DNA of 64,000 nucleotides from Euryodendron excelsum (Eukaryota; Streptophyta; Magnoliopsida; Ericales; Pentaphylacaceae): positions 56,912,683-56,976,682 of the forward strand of contig CM065377.1 of assembly GCA_033060915.1 (NCBI GenBank), given 5' to 3'. Within the stretch, counting starts at the first letter, position 1. Every line of letters begins with the position of its first letter. The translations under genes and the position numbers were made by a program. Under the pieces are notes generated by a model. The model saw nothing but the letters and a program-made list of their open reading frames with translations, was not told the DNA's origin and did not search any database. Shown one piece after another: positions 9,888 through 20,656 of this stretch.

Positions 9888-10038
9888 GAATCTTTTTCAA
9901 AAGCCCTTTATTCAAATCAATTTTCAATTCAAACCTAGTCGCACTCATTCTTTTAGGAGGGTGAGTTCTAACGAGAGAGTACAGCATTTTTCCTGCTTGG
10001 GTGAGTATTCCTCGAGTGAGAAAAATCTGGGCGCGACA

Positions 10039-10043
10039 TCAGT
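10039..10043. repeat. Target-site duplication TCAGT, right copy
   Basis: Matches 4445-4449 exactly. Confidence 0.9.
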
Positions 10044-10270
10044 CTCTCAAAGGTTTTAACCCCTTTTAAATGGGTTGCCCATGCTATCCCATCCTTTAAA
10101 TCGAGTCATTTACCAAATGGAGAAGAATCCCTAAAAGTAATAATCGTCCATAAGAGTATGAGACAAAGGGGATAAACTTCCTATTTTCATTTAAAGACAT
10201 GATTACATGGCATGCAGTGTTCATTTAAATAAGATATGCAAGAAATAGAAAGATACAAAGGAAACATATG
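10044..10270 (-). other. Convergent spacer of element 1, part 2 (no gene)
   Basis: Continuation of the spacer after the solo LTR. Diverged similarity to 39665-39900 of element 3 is visible (a CTCTCTTTGAAAAG-like start, then CATGCTATC and CATCCTTTTAA). It is AT-rich and no open frame is of interest. Confidence 0.5.
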
Positions 10271-10675
10271 AATTTTATGAAAACCTCCCTTTTCTTGTGG
10301 GCCTTTTGGTGAGAACCCTTAACCTTTAATAAGGTTTTGGGACTATGCCAACCTCCTTGTTGCTTGATTCACCGGGTGGATGGCGAGTTCTGGACATTTG
10401 GCATGCATTTAGAAGTTAGAAGATTATGTTGTTGCAATGCACGAGTCTGACAAGACTTCGCATCTAGTGAAGTCCTCTTCTGCTTGAAGTCCTCCTCTGC
10501 TTGGATGGTGATTGTTGCGACATGTCATGGAGGTAATGTCTTGTAGGTGGACGGTCAGTTTTTCTTGCTCTTTGATGTAGGTTTGGCCTTTTCTAACAAC
10601 TAGGTTTATCCTTCCATGAGTTTGAATTTGGTGAGGTGCTAGAGGGATTCCATGAATTCAATCATGCTCTCTGAC
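10271..10675 (-). pseudogene. gag remnant of element 1 (central ~1.6 kb missing)
   Basis: On the minus strand the C-terminal peptide EVGIVPKPY and stop (10326-10328) match EVGIVPRPY at the gag end of element 2 (20656). Upstream, the acceptor-like run TTTTTGTAG ends at 10676 and an ATG follows at about 10665. What remains between is only about 350 bp with stops; the gag core and zinc knuckle are gone. It may be an internal deletion or a heavily diverged short gag; this copy cannot make Gag. Confidence 0.6.
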
Positions 10676-10689
10676 CTACAAAAAGAAAA

Positions 10690-12644
10690 AGAAAAACAGA
10701 ATGCAGTCAGTATGTGAAGTTGGAGGTTCTATGCGATGCATGTCCTATGAAGGTCTCCTCTTTGAGGGAGTCAGGCATGATGACAAGTCCATTTTGAAGG
10801 TGGGGTTTTGCCCCTATTATGCAATACAACACCTCTTCGACGTGGGCCGGTTGATGTTTCCTTATGTGGGCAATCTCACCTCCATGGACTGAGAGAGATT
10901 TGGGCCTCTCTCGAGATATGGTTCTATGCATGCCATGAATATTTAGGGTTTAAAAACCTTTAGGAGTTTTGGTAGGTTCAATTAACATGAGATTGGATTG
11001 CTCCTTTCTCTCTACGGTTGATTAGATGCATGAGAATGAAAATGACTTGAGTTTCTTGGAACTCTTGTCTTAGAATAGATATGGATGCATGAGCATAATA
11101 GAAGTGAATGTGTGAGCAGTATGATAATAATAAATAAATGGTTTAGAAAAACCCCCTTCTTGTCTTGCTTCTGCCTTCGGTTCTCTTGGTATTTGGAGAT
11201 GAGGAGAAGGAGGACAGAAGACAAAAAACAAAAGAAAAGGAAAAAGAAAGAAGTTAGTGCCTTGATTTAATCATTTTTATGCAATGCATGTCCTAGGGGT
11301 GCCCCTGCTTGAGAGGGAGACTAAACATGATGTATTGGCTCACTTTTAGAGATAGGGGATTTGCCCCTGTATGCGGATACCTTATTGTCAGGTAGGAACC
11401 TTCAGTCATCCATGCATTCATTCATAAAAGTAAAGAAGTACATTAAATTTTGTGTTTAAGATACAAAAGAATTGAAATACATTTTAATAGGGGGAGGGGG
11501 AACATTTTCCTTTGGACTTCCACCTATCTACTTTTACAAAGGGAAACCCTAAACTACTCTTGAGTCTTCGGATTGGCCTTCCTTGGATTTGATGTCGAGG
11601 AGGTCGCTGAGAGACCTTGTTGATTGATTACCCCGTGTCTTCTTGGCAACCCTATCTCCGTGAGCATAGAGGGATTGGGGCCCCTTTTATGAAATGGATT
11701 GGTGTGCCATGAGTCCTTAGGGTTATGCGGGAACCCTTAGGGTTTGGGTAGGTTTAATGCAAGGGAAAGTAACCTTGGTGTCACTCTCAGTGGGTTGATC
11801 ATATGCATGAGAATATAGTGACTTGAGTTACTTGGAACTCTTGTCTTGACATGGAATATTGAATGCATGAATACGGGTATGCAAAGAGTATTAGGATAGA
11901 GAATGCAATAGCAAAATAAATGTACATGCATGAGCAGTTAGATAGGCATTATAACAGTATAAATACAAGCATTATAACAGCAGGTATAAATGAAAGTAAG
12001 GGCAGTCGCCCTTTCCTCCGTGATTTTGAAAACAGTGCTCGTGTTTTAAATCCGACAAAGGTTCGGCTATGCATGGTGTTTATATGAGTATGAAGTTGAG
12101 GGTTGACTAATGCGTCCTAAAAAGGCTCAGTCCCCGGATCTTCAAACCTAGGCCCACTCTCCGAGGTGGTGCCATGATCGGTTGGTGATCCGAGTGGGGG
12201 AACCATCAAGAGGCCGTAGGCGAAGAAATTGACACAGCATCTTGCCCACAACCAATATACCTTTCCCCCTTTCTAACTAAAAAGGACATATCAGGGTATG
12301 CAAGTATGCAGAATGCAAGTGCACATGTAGTGTGTGTGTGATTTTTAAAAGTGGAGGAAAAGGCCCAACAACTCCCATTCATCCTGTACATCACATTCAT
12401 GCAAAGCAGTTAATAAAACTTAAGCAAAAAGCGCACCTACAAAACAAAGATGCAAGTGTTAGTATGTGGATGACAAACAAAATACAAGATAATATGAATG
12501 AATGCATTTTTTTTTTTTTTTTGAAAACAATTTTGAAAATTTAGTTTTGAAAATTTAAAGTGAATAGGATTGAACCAAGTTAATTGAAGACTCTACATGG
12601 GTGAAGGGTAAAGAGACACGACTAACGACCTAACCCTCTAAGTG
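10690..12644 (-). other. Leader (5' UTR) of element 1 with a diverged internal duplication
   Basis: This is internal sequence between PBS and gag on the minus strand. The part 11280-11895 matches 17863-18480 of element 2 (same GAGTTCCAAGTAACTCAAGTCA core). A second diverged copy of the same block lies at 10700-11100 (TTGGAACTCTTGTCTTA near 11056 against 11838). Both copies have the ATGCATGTCCTA and GCCCCT motifs. The short frames here are not conserved between copies. A T16 run is at about 12508. Confidence 0.6.
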
Positions 12645-12662
12645 TCCCCAGCGGAGTCGCCA
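12645..12662 (-). other. Primer-binding site for tRNA-Arg
   Basis: On the minus strand TGGCGACTCCGCTGGGGA begins two bases after the LTR end. Its complement equals the 3' end (T-arm to CCA) of plant tRNA-Arg(ACG) as I recall that tRNA. tRNA-Arg is the usual primer in the Ogre/Tat group. It is the only PBS in the window; the other elements have lost this region. Confidence 0.85.
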
Positions 12663-15600
12663 GCTGTCATGCCCAGATTTTTTGCACTCGAGGAATACTC
12701 ACCCAAGCGGGAAAAATGCTGTACTCTCTCGTTACAACTCACCCTCCTAGAAGAATGAGTGAGACTAGGTTTGAATTGAAAAATTGATTTGAATAAAGGG
12801 TTTTTGAAAAAGATTCGGAGTCGCCACCTAACTTGATTAAGGTGAGTTAGGTCACTTAAAAAAACTAAGAATAATCTGAAGACTACACTTAGGGTTTTGG
12901 AAAACGATTTTTGGAAAATATCCTCAAGAGAGGGTTTTTAAGAAAATAGGTTGTTTGGCAACCTTTGGAAAACATTTAGCCCTTTTTTTTTTAAAAAATA
13001 ACTCCTTTTGGTCTTTGAAATCAGTGATCTAGGCTCGCAGGTTGATTATGTGTAGGAAAGACGCACTAAGCTATCACCCTACCCCGCCCTTTCGGTACCT
13101 ACATGTCAATCTACCCTAGATTCACCTATGAGAGTCTTTAATTAACATATGTTCAATCCTATCCACCTTTGAAAACAATGTTTAAAAAAACATGATGCAT
13201 GATATGCAAGTGAAAAATAAGAGAATTGAAAAATAGATTTGGAAAGAGATTGATTTGAAATTGATTTGATTTGAAAATTAATTTGAAGAGATGGAATTGA
13301 AATTGGAAAGTATGAAAATTTAGAAATTGAAATTTTGAAATTGAAATTTGGAAAAGAGATTGGAATTTCAGATTTGGAAAGATTTTGAAAACCGCACCCA
13401 TGAGGGTGGAATTGAAAGTTTGAAAAATATTGTGACCACACCTATGAAGGTTGCTTACGTATCCTTTTGGGGGAATCAGGTCAGTCGCAGTTCGAACCAG
13501 AGTCCGATTGAAAATAGATTGATTTGAAGAGAGAGATTGGATTGGAAGAAAGAGAATGAATTGAAAATTGGATTTGATTTGAGATTAGAAAAGGAGATTG
13601 GAAATTGAAATTTTGAAAAAGATTGGACTTTGATTTGAAAAGATAGATTTGGACTTGTTTTGGAAAAGAGAAGGTTTAAGAAAACCTAGACTTAGGAAAG
13701 AGAAGAGACTTAGGAAAGATTTGTCTTGGCTTGGAAGATTTGGAAAGATTAGATTTTAGGAGATGTTCAAATTAGGAAAGGTCCGATTTAGGAAAGTTTC
13801 AAATTAGGAAAGTTTCATTTTTGGAAAGTTTCAAATTAGGAAAGTTTTGAATTTGGAAAGTTCGGAACTTAAGAAAGTTTCAACTTAGGAAAGTTTTGAA
13901 AATTGGAATGTTTTGTTTTAAGAAAGGTTTTGAAATAGGAAAGTATTGAATTTAGAAATGTTTTGAGATAGGGAAGTTTTGAACTTAGGAAAGTTTGAAT
14001 TTTGAAAGGTTTGAAAAAGGAAAGTTTTCGATTTAGAAAATGTTTGAATTAAGAAAGTTTTGAGTTTAGAAAAGTCTTAGATTTGGAAAGATGTTGAAGT
14101 TTTGGAAAGTTTAGAATTTAGAAAGATTTAGGTTTAGAAAGATTTAACTTGAGAAAGTTTCAAATTTAGAAAGTTTTGAATTTGGAAAGATTTGAAATTT
14201 AGAAAGTTTAAGATTTAGAAGTTTTAGAATTTTAGAAAATCTTGAGATTAGGAAAGGTTTGAGTTTAGGAAGAGTTTGAAAACTTAGGTTTGAAAAGTTA
14301 AGATTTGGAAAACGGGTAGGATTAGGAAAGGGTTGAATTAGGAAAGAGTTGAAAGTTGAGTTTTAAAATTTAGGAAAGATTTTTATGTGCAAGTTTTGGA
14401 AACTTAAGATTTAGGAAAGCGGAGGTTTAGGAAGGATTTGAATTAGGAAGGGATTGGATTTTGTTTCTAAAAGAGAAAGGTTGGATTTTGTTTCCAAAAA
14501 CGGAGGATAGGATCTAGTTTCCTAAACGGGGAGATTTGATTTGATCTCCTAAAGGGAAGATAAGATTTAGCAAGGATTTGGAAAAGAAGATTCTAGAAAC
14601 CCTTGGTTTGGAAAATTATAGTTTTGACGTAGAAAAGAGGTTTTCGAAATGTGTATAGTTTGGATGTGAAAACAAGAGGTTTTAGAAACCTAGGTTTGGG
14701 GCAAAGTTTGAAAATCATGTTTTTGGAAAGAAAATTAGGGTTTCCTAATTACGAGTTCTAGGGCTTGACTTGGGCTTCTAAGGAAAGAGGACTTCTGAAA
14801 AGTGCGTTTTTGAAAACGAAGGTTTTCTAGAAGGGAATTCTAGGGAGGAGTTTTTGGAAAGCGTGTTTGAAGATAGAGTTTTTGGAAAAAGATTTTTAAA
14901 GAGAAGGAGTTTTGGAAAGTGTGTTTTTGGAAACGAAGGTTTTGGAAAGAAATCCTAGAGAGGAGTTTCTAGAGGAAAGATTTTGGAAAGAGAGTCTTTT
15001 GGAAGGATTTTTGGAGAGAGTTTTTAGGAAGGTGAATCTAGGGAGTGTTTTAGAAAGTGAATTTTGAGGAGAAAGAGTTTTTGGAAAGGAGTTGAAAAAT
15101 AGATTTTGGAGGGAGTTTTTGAAAACAACTTTGAAGAGGAGAGTTTTAGGAAGAGATTTGAAAAGAAAGTTTTTTGGAAAATATGAAAACGTCTCACTTT
15201 CCTAAGGCGATTCTAGCCATAAGAGGGCTAGAACCACTTTAAGAAAGTGGTTTTGGAAAACAATAAGATTTGAAAATATGGACCATAAAAGGTCACTTTT
15301 AATGTAACACTTTCCTAAAGCAACCCTAGCCACGGAAAGGCTAGAATCACCCTAGGATTGTGGTTTTGAAAACAAGTTTTCGAAAAAGTGATTTTGATGC
15401 AATTTTGAGAACAAGTTTGACAACGATTTTGAAAACAACTTTGAAAATGGATTTTGGAAGATGCAAGACTATGATATGCACAATGCCATTTGGGGTCGTG
15501 AATATACAAGGCTAGGGCTTCACCACATAATCAAGGGGGCCGGACCCACGTGGTCTCTAGTTAGACTAGAAGAAAGCCCCCGACATGGTGACTCTCCAAC

Positions 15601-16068
15601 AGTCTAATCCTACACATGGACCGGGAGTCCCCTTGTTTCAAGTATGCAAAGAAAGTGGGGGAAGAGATGGGAGATTAAAATAGAGAAAACCCAAGGGGGT
15701 TAAGAGAGAGAAGAGAGAGGGGGGAAGTGCGAAAATTTAAATAGGCAGCCTACCGTATGTCTTGTTTATTTTGCACGCCGCGCTGTCTTCGGTCTTCGGT
15801 CTTTGTCTTGATCTTCACCTTTAGTCTTCAAGAGTTGTCTTCAAGCTTTGGATGGCAGCTCTTCAAGTCTTCAAATGATGGTTGAAGGCTAGTGTATGAG
15901 TTTATGGGGGAGTGTATGAGTGTATAGGAGGCTAGGGTTTGTGTATAGTGGCTAGGGTTTGGAGAACCTAAGGAGGCTAGGGTTTAGGGAGTGCTCGAGC
16001 TCTGTATATCGAATTATAGGATTTTTAGGTTAAGTTTGTGGATCCCTTTCAAGTTGAATGAGACTCTG

Positions 16069-16076
16069 TATTTATA
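16069..16076 (-). promoter_or_regulatory. TATA box of element 1 5' LTR
   Basis: The minus strand reads TATAAATA within CTCTATAAATACAGAGTC. This would be the sense promoter of element 1. Confidence 0.75.
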
Positions 16077-17139
16077 GAGATTGGACAACACTGGCACCTG
16101 TTGCAGTGGCGCCGGGCCAAATTTTACACTAGCGCCACTAGGAGTGGTGCCAGGCCATTTTTTGGCTTGGTGCCACTAGTAGTGGGGCCAGCCAATTAGG
16201 AAAGGTTTAAGGTCGGCAAGCAACGTATCTTTGACTAGATTTGAGCGCCTGTACTAGTGACTACCATGCAATTTTTAGCCTAGCTTCACTAGGAGTGACT
16301 CCGGAAAGTCCGGGAATGATTTTAAGGAGCCAGGAATGACCCGAAAGGCCGGAAAGGATCAGGAACACTTAAAATAGTGTCCTGGAGGTATTTGACTTGA
16401 AAAATGAAGATAAGGTGGGTCGGAAAGGTTGACCGAGCCTTTAGGGGCAAAACGGTCAATCGGACCAGAAAACTGCCGGGACAGACTCGGACTGTCCCGA
16501 AAGAAGACTTGGGATCTGGAAACATTATTCAGAATGTTCCCAAATGTTGCCGGTTTGATTTCCAGAACCGGCGTGATCGGAAAAGAAAACCGGCCCACCA
16601 GGGGCAAAACGGTCATTTTGCACCGGGTTGGCCAGAATTGACTCGGAATGATCCAGAAAGATAAGGAAAGGCTGAGAATACTACAAGAAGCATTCTCGGG
16701 AGGTTACCGGTTTGATACCCAGAGCCGGTGTGGTCGGAAAAGGAGACCGGCCACCAGGGGCAAAACGGTCATTTTGCACTGGGTTGGCCGGAACTGACTC
16801 AGAATGATCCGGAAAGGTAAAAGGAGGTTGAGAACACTATAAAAAGTAGTCTTAGGAGGTTACCGGTTTGATACCCAAAGCCGGTGTGGTTCCCGGGGCA
16901 TTCGGATGCCTAGGGGCAAAATGGTCATCTTGATCGAAAAGTCTCGGAAAAGGTCCAAAGAACAGTTTGGTCATTTTTCACCGAAGTGGGCTAACAAATA
17001 CTGGTGTTGACCTGGGTTTTGAGTGTTTCCGCCACTCTAACGGCGGTCGTCGTGACACAGGGGTTTGTTACCAATTCCCTATATCGACCTATTTATAAGT
17101 ATTTCCGCTACTCTAACGGTTTTATGAGTAGTTTCGCTA

Positions 17140-17690
17140 CTCGGACCGTCTTGAGGAATAAACTGTCTCGAGAGAAAGATTGGAAAGGGGTCTTACTGTC
17201 TCCGAGAAGACGTGCCTGGATTGGAACCGTCTCGAGGAATAAACTGTCTCGAGAGTGGGATTGGAAAGGGGTCTTACCGTCTCCGAAGAGACGCGCCTGG
17301 ATTGGAACCGTCTCAAGGAATAAACTATCTCGAGAGTGGGATTGGAAAGGGGTCTTACCGTCTCCGAAGAGACGCGCCTGGATTGGAACCGTCTCGAGGA
17401 ATAAACTGTCTCAAGAGTGGGATTGGAAAGTAGTCTTACCGTCTCCGAAGAGACGTGCCTAGATTGGAACCGTCTCGAGGAATAAACTATCTCGAGAGTG
17501 GGATTGGAAAGGGGTCTTACCGTCTCTGAAGAGACGTGCCTGGATTGGAACCATCTCGAGGAATAAACTGTCTCGAGAGTGGGATTTGGAAAGGGGTCTT
17601 ACTGTCTCCGAGAAGACGTGCCTGGATTGGAACCGTCTCAAGGAATAAACTGTCTCGAGAGTGGGATTGGAAAGGAAAGGACAATGCCCC
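17140..17690. repeat. 78-80 bp tandem array, about seven units (element 1 LTR U3)
   Basis: Each unit contains TCTCGAG...CTCGAGA (7-bp arms) and CGTCTC-TTCG-GAGACG (6-bp stem with a TTCG loop). On the sense (minus) strand GGTAAG follows the second hairpin. Apparent proteins with GLEPSRGINCLES-type repeats are translations of this array in several frames and are not genes. Confidence 0.9.
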
Positions 17691-17862
17691 TATGGGCATT
17701 TTGGTCATTTTGCCTCTGTTTGGGCCTGATAGGCCCGCGAAGCGATGGAAAGACAGGATTAGACTTGGAAAGTTAATTTCGATAGGAATATGTCCACAAT
17801 GACTTGAAAACAAGTCTGGACGGAGTGTACACTACTGAGCGGTCAAAAATGGGGTGCTTACA

Positions 17863-18560
17863 TCCTTTTACTTTTTGCATATTCATGTTCATGCATTCAA
17901 AATCCCATGTCAAGGCAAGAGTTCCAAGTAACTCAAGTCACTGCATTCTCATGCATATGATTAACCTGTTGAGAGTGACACCAAGGTTACCCTCCCTTGC
18001 ATTAAACCTACCCAAACCCTAAGGGTTCCCGCGTAACCCTAAGGACTCATGGCATGCACACCAATCCATTTCATAAGAGAGGCCCCAATCCCTCTATGCT
18101 CACAGAGATAGGGTTGCCAAGAAGACAAGGGGTAATCAATTAACAAGGTCTCTCAGCGACCTCCTCGACATCAAATCCAAGGAAGGCGAATCAGAAGACT
18201 CAAGAGTAGTTTAGGATCTCCCTTTGTAAAAGTAGATAAGTGGAAGTCCAAAGGAAAATGTTTCCCCCTCCCCCTATTAAAATGTATTTCAATTCTTTTG
18301 TATCTTAAACCCAAAATTTAATGTACTTTATTTTATGAATGAATGCATGGATGATTGAAGGTGCATACCTGACGATAAGGTTTCTGCATACAGGGGCAAG
18401 TCCCCTATCTCCAAGCGTGGGCTAATACATCATGTTAGTTTCCCTCTTAAAAAGGGGGCACCCTAGGATATGCATTGCATAAAGTTCTCTAAAAACCAAA
18501 AACTAACTTGTGACTTGTGTTTTTGTCTTTTTCTTTTTTACTTTTTATTTCTATTTACAG
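17863..18560 (+). other. Leader of element 2, truncated, ending in a candidate splice acceptor
   Basis: It matches the minus-strand leader of element 1 (11280-11895). It contains no gene. It ends with a T-rich run and CTATTTACAG (18551-18560). The same run and CAG precede gag in element 3 (minus strand, acceptor at 46765). The acceptor is conserved although the leader is otherwise diverged. Confidence 0.6.
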
Positions 18561-20656
18561 AAGTCACCTCGCACTGAGTCAACATTGCTCCCAAAAAGGG
18601 GCAACATCCACCTAGGGATCCTATTATCACTCGGCACAAAGCATCACTGATGGCTGCTACCCCTGAAGAATCCTCTCAAGTCTCTTGAGAGGAAGTTAAT
18701 GAAATGAGGACTAAGATGGATGAGATGCTCAAACTCATTCAAACTCTGGCCATGAAGGATGCTACTACGGTCCCATCATCATCAATGACTTCATCTAAAG
18801 ATCTTGAACCCGCTAATCCAAGGATCATGCTTCAGTCCGACAGTGCTGGGAGGACTAAGGAAGATGCCAAAAGGGTCAATACTGAAGAAGAAGAGACCAT
18901 ATTGCTTTCACCCATCATAAAGAAGGCCCCTCTAGACCTTCTCAGTCTGAAAATCCAAGGGTTGGAAGATTCATTGCGAAGTCTCCATGGCCATGATGCT
19001 TACGGATTCACTTCTTATGATGAACTCTGTTTCTTCCCCGACCATCCGAGACCTGCTAAATTTAAAATGCCTGACTTCCAAAAGTACGACGGTACCGGTA
19101 AACCCGTTGCTCATCTTCGCCTATATGCTGGAGCGCTTAGTGGACATGGCAACGACCCGAAGCTCCTTATGTAGTTATTCCAACACAGCCTCACCGGGTC
19201 GGCTCTGCAATGGTTCGCTCGTTTGGACTTAAGGAAGATCACAACCTGGATGAAGCTAGTCAATGCGTTTAAAGCCCAATACCATCATAACATCGACCTC
19301 ACTTCTAATCGATGGTCCTTGATGACGATGAGCAAGGGTGAGAAGGAGAGCTTTAAAGCATACGCTCTAAGATGGAGGGAGGCCCCTGCACAAGTTAATC
19401 CCCCGTTGGAGGAGAAGGAGTATGTACAACTGTTTGTGCATACTTTTCAAGGTATATTCTACGAGAAGCTCTGCACAAGCGTGGGAAAAAGCTTCTCCAA
19501 GCTAATCATGCAGGGAGAGATGACAGAAAACGGCCTCAAGACGGGAAGAATTACAGATCCCTATGCTAAGACCTGAGAAAGTACTGTCAACATGGCCAAG
19601 AAGGTGGCTACTACAAAGGGCACGATCAGGAAGGAAAATGAAGTTTCTGCTATTCTGCCTAGCCAACCACCTCAATACCGACCTCCGCTCCAATCACCCC
19701 AGGTCCTACCCTTACCCGCCTTGACCATGCCTGCTCCAACCCCAAACTATGGTCCCGCTGGGGCACGACCCAACTTCAATAGACCTGCTCGACATACCCG
19801 TACCTTCGATGCCTTAGCCTGCACCCAAACTGAGGCGTACCATAGCCTTCTGAAAAACAACATCTTGAAGCCTGTACCAGCTCGCCTGTTGCCAAGCCCT
19901 CTGCCCCCGACCTTTAATGCCGCTCTTACACGTGAATATCATTCAGGTGGCCAGGGGCATGACACCGAAAGCTGCTTTGCTCTCAAGCACAAGATCCAAG
20001 ACCTGATCAACAATAAGACCATTGATCTACAGCCGGTAAAACCTGCTCCCACTCCCAATGTGACTGCTAACCCTCTGCCAGATCACACCGTCAATATGAT
20101 ACCAGTAGAGATGGAAGGCGTGGGAGAAATCGACGAGCTCGAGGCCGAAGGTTATGAGAGCGATTGGGAGGCCGATGAAGAAAGTGACTGGAAGGAAGAT
20201 CCCCCACTATGCCCAATTTATCTCTATAACCCTGATGAGGTGCCTGATGCTTCTGACTGGCCCATTGAGGAGCCAATGTTGCCAAAGGAAGAACACATCA
20301 AAAGCATAACTGTCGATGGGTGGGGTGATGAATTTCTACACCCGAAGTATGCCACAGCTGAAAGTCATTTGCTGGAAAACCCTTGGCTCGTAACTGAGTA
20401 CGACTATGAAGACATGGGTTGGGGACTAGAAAAGTCAAGAGAACAGGCAAAGCCATTCGAATTGGAAGGGGGTAAGTTGGTCACCCTGTTTACATAAGAA
20501 CCCGCTACAAAGAACAAGAAGGAGGCTGACAACCGCATCAACAGTGTCAACGCCTTTGGAGCTCTAGGAGAAGCTTTTGCTTGTCTCACCTTGGCCGGGG
20601 ATCCAGGTCGCGAATGGAGCATCGAAGAAGTGGGAATTGTCCCTAGGCCGTACTAA
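18561..20656 (+). pseudogene. gag: gag (Tat/Ogre-type), single frame with premature stops (element 2)
   Basis: Structural protein of the virus-like particle. One reading frame spans the region, broken only by stops: TGA near 18686, TAG 19172-19174, TGA near 19574, TAA 20495-20497, natural TAA 20654-20656. Each aberrant stop is a sense codon in element 3 (Arg, Gln, Gly, Lys) where alignable. Motifs: FKMPDFQKYDGTG near 19065, SALQWFA near 19200, ALRWREA and PPLEEKEYVQLF near 19365-19435, and knuckle YHSGGQGHDTESC near 19935-19975 whose first Cys is Arg here (Cys in element 3). A long acidic C-terminal part follows. The frame stays open upstream of the first ATG (18650) to the acceptor at 18560, suggesting an upstream start exon. 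No protease follows. Confidence 0.88.

Larger units (their letters stand above)
4450..10038 (+). mobile_element. Solo LTR a of the giant-LTR family, 5589 bp
   Basis: It starts TGTGAGCACCCC, ends TCTGGGCGCGACA and is flanked by perfect TCAGT duplications. No PBS follows it and no internal region is attached, so it is a solo LTR. U3 contains the hairpin array (4689-5960), a ~154-bp repeat (6000-6400), a 23-bp inverted repeat (6630-6652) and a TATA box (6706). A purine-rich leader follows, then a conserved AAATAAACAAGACATACGGT block (7013-7032). Positions 7560-9180 are a long pyrimidine-biased CTTTCCTAAA-type tract, and 9185-10038 is the conserved U5 end. It is longer than the other LTRs mainly because of the hairpin array. 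Confidence 0.93.
1..17862 (-). mobile_element. Element 1: giant-LTR Tat/Ogre-like non-autonomous retrotransposon, 3' LTR outside window
   Basis: Read on the minus strand the order is 5'LTR (17862-12665), tRNA-Arg PBS (12662-12645), leader, gag remnant, spacer, antisense-gene remnant and 3' UTR. The 3'LTR must start about 230 bp left of the window, judging by the equivalent part of element 3. A solo LTR of the same family (4450-10038) is nested inside. The right edge abuts a leader sequence of the same family in the opposite orientation, so element 1 inserted into element 2. No pol domain is visible. The expected TSD is the five bases after 17862 (TCCTT); its partner is outside the window. Confidence 0.82.
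12665..17862 (-). mobile_element. 5' LTR of element 1, 5198 bp
   Basis: On the minus strand it starts TGTAAGCACCCC (17862) and ends GGGCATGACA (12665), two bases before the PBS. It carries a 78-80 bp repeat array (17140-17690) and hairpin units (17010-17150). The ~154-bp repeat is inverted at 16430-16980 and a TATA box is at 16069-16076. The conserved ...AAGACATACGGTAGG block is near 15745-15770, and the purine-biased tract spans 13500-15180. Its full length and TG/CA ends support an intact LTR. Confidence 0.9.

Noticed and set aside
13142..13441. Phe/Ile-rich frames (also 9223-9561, 29485-30064, 43902-44210, 35513-35809)
   Set aside because: They lie in AT-rich low-complexity LTR or 3' UTR sequence. 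The same DNA gives such peptides in every LTR copy without codon-level conservation.
17004..17813. Open frames with repeated GLEPSRGINCLES-type or PIQARLFGDGKTPFQS-type peptides (also 25938-26537, 40337-40680, 4780-5212)
   Set aside because: They are translations of the 78-bp tandem array in several frames on both strands. Length near a multiple of three keeps them open; no start context, no conservation beyond the DNA repeat.
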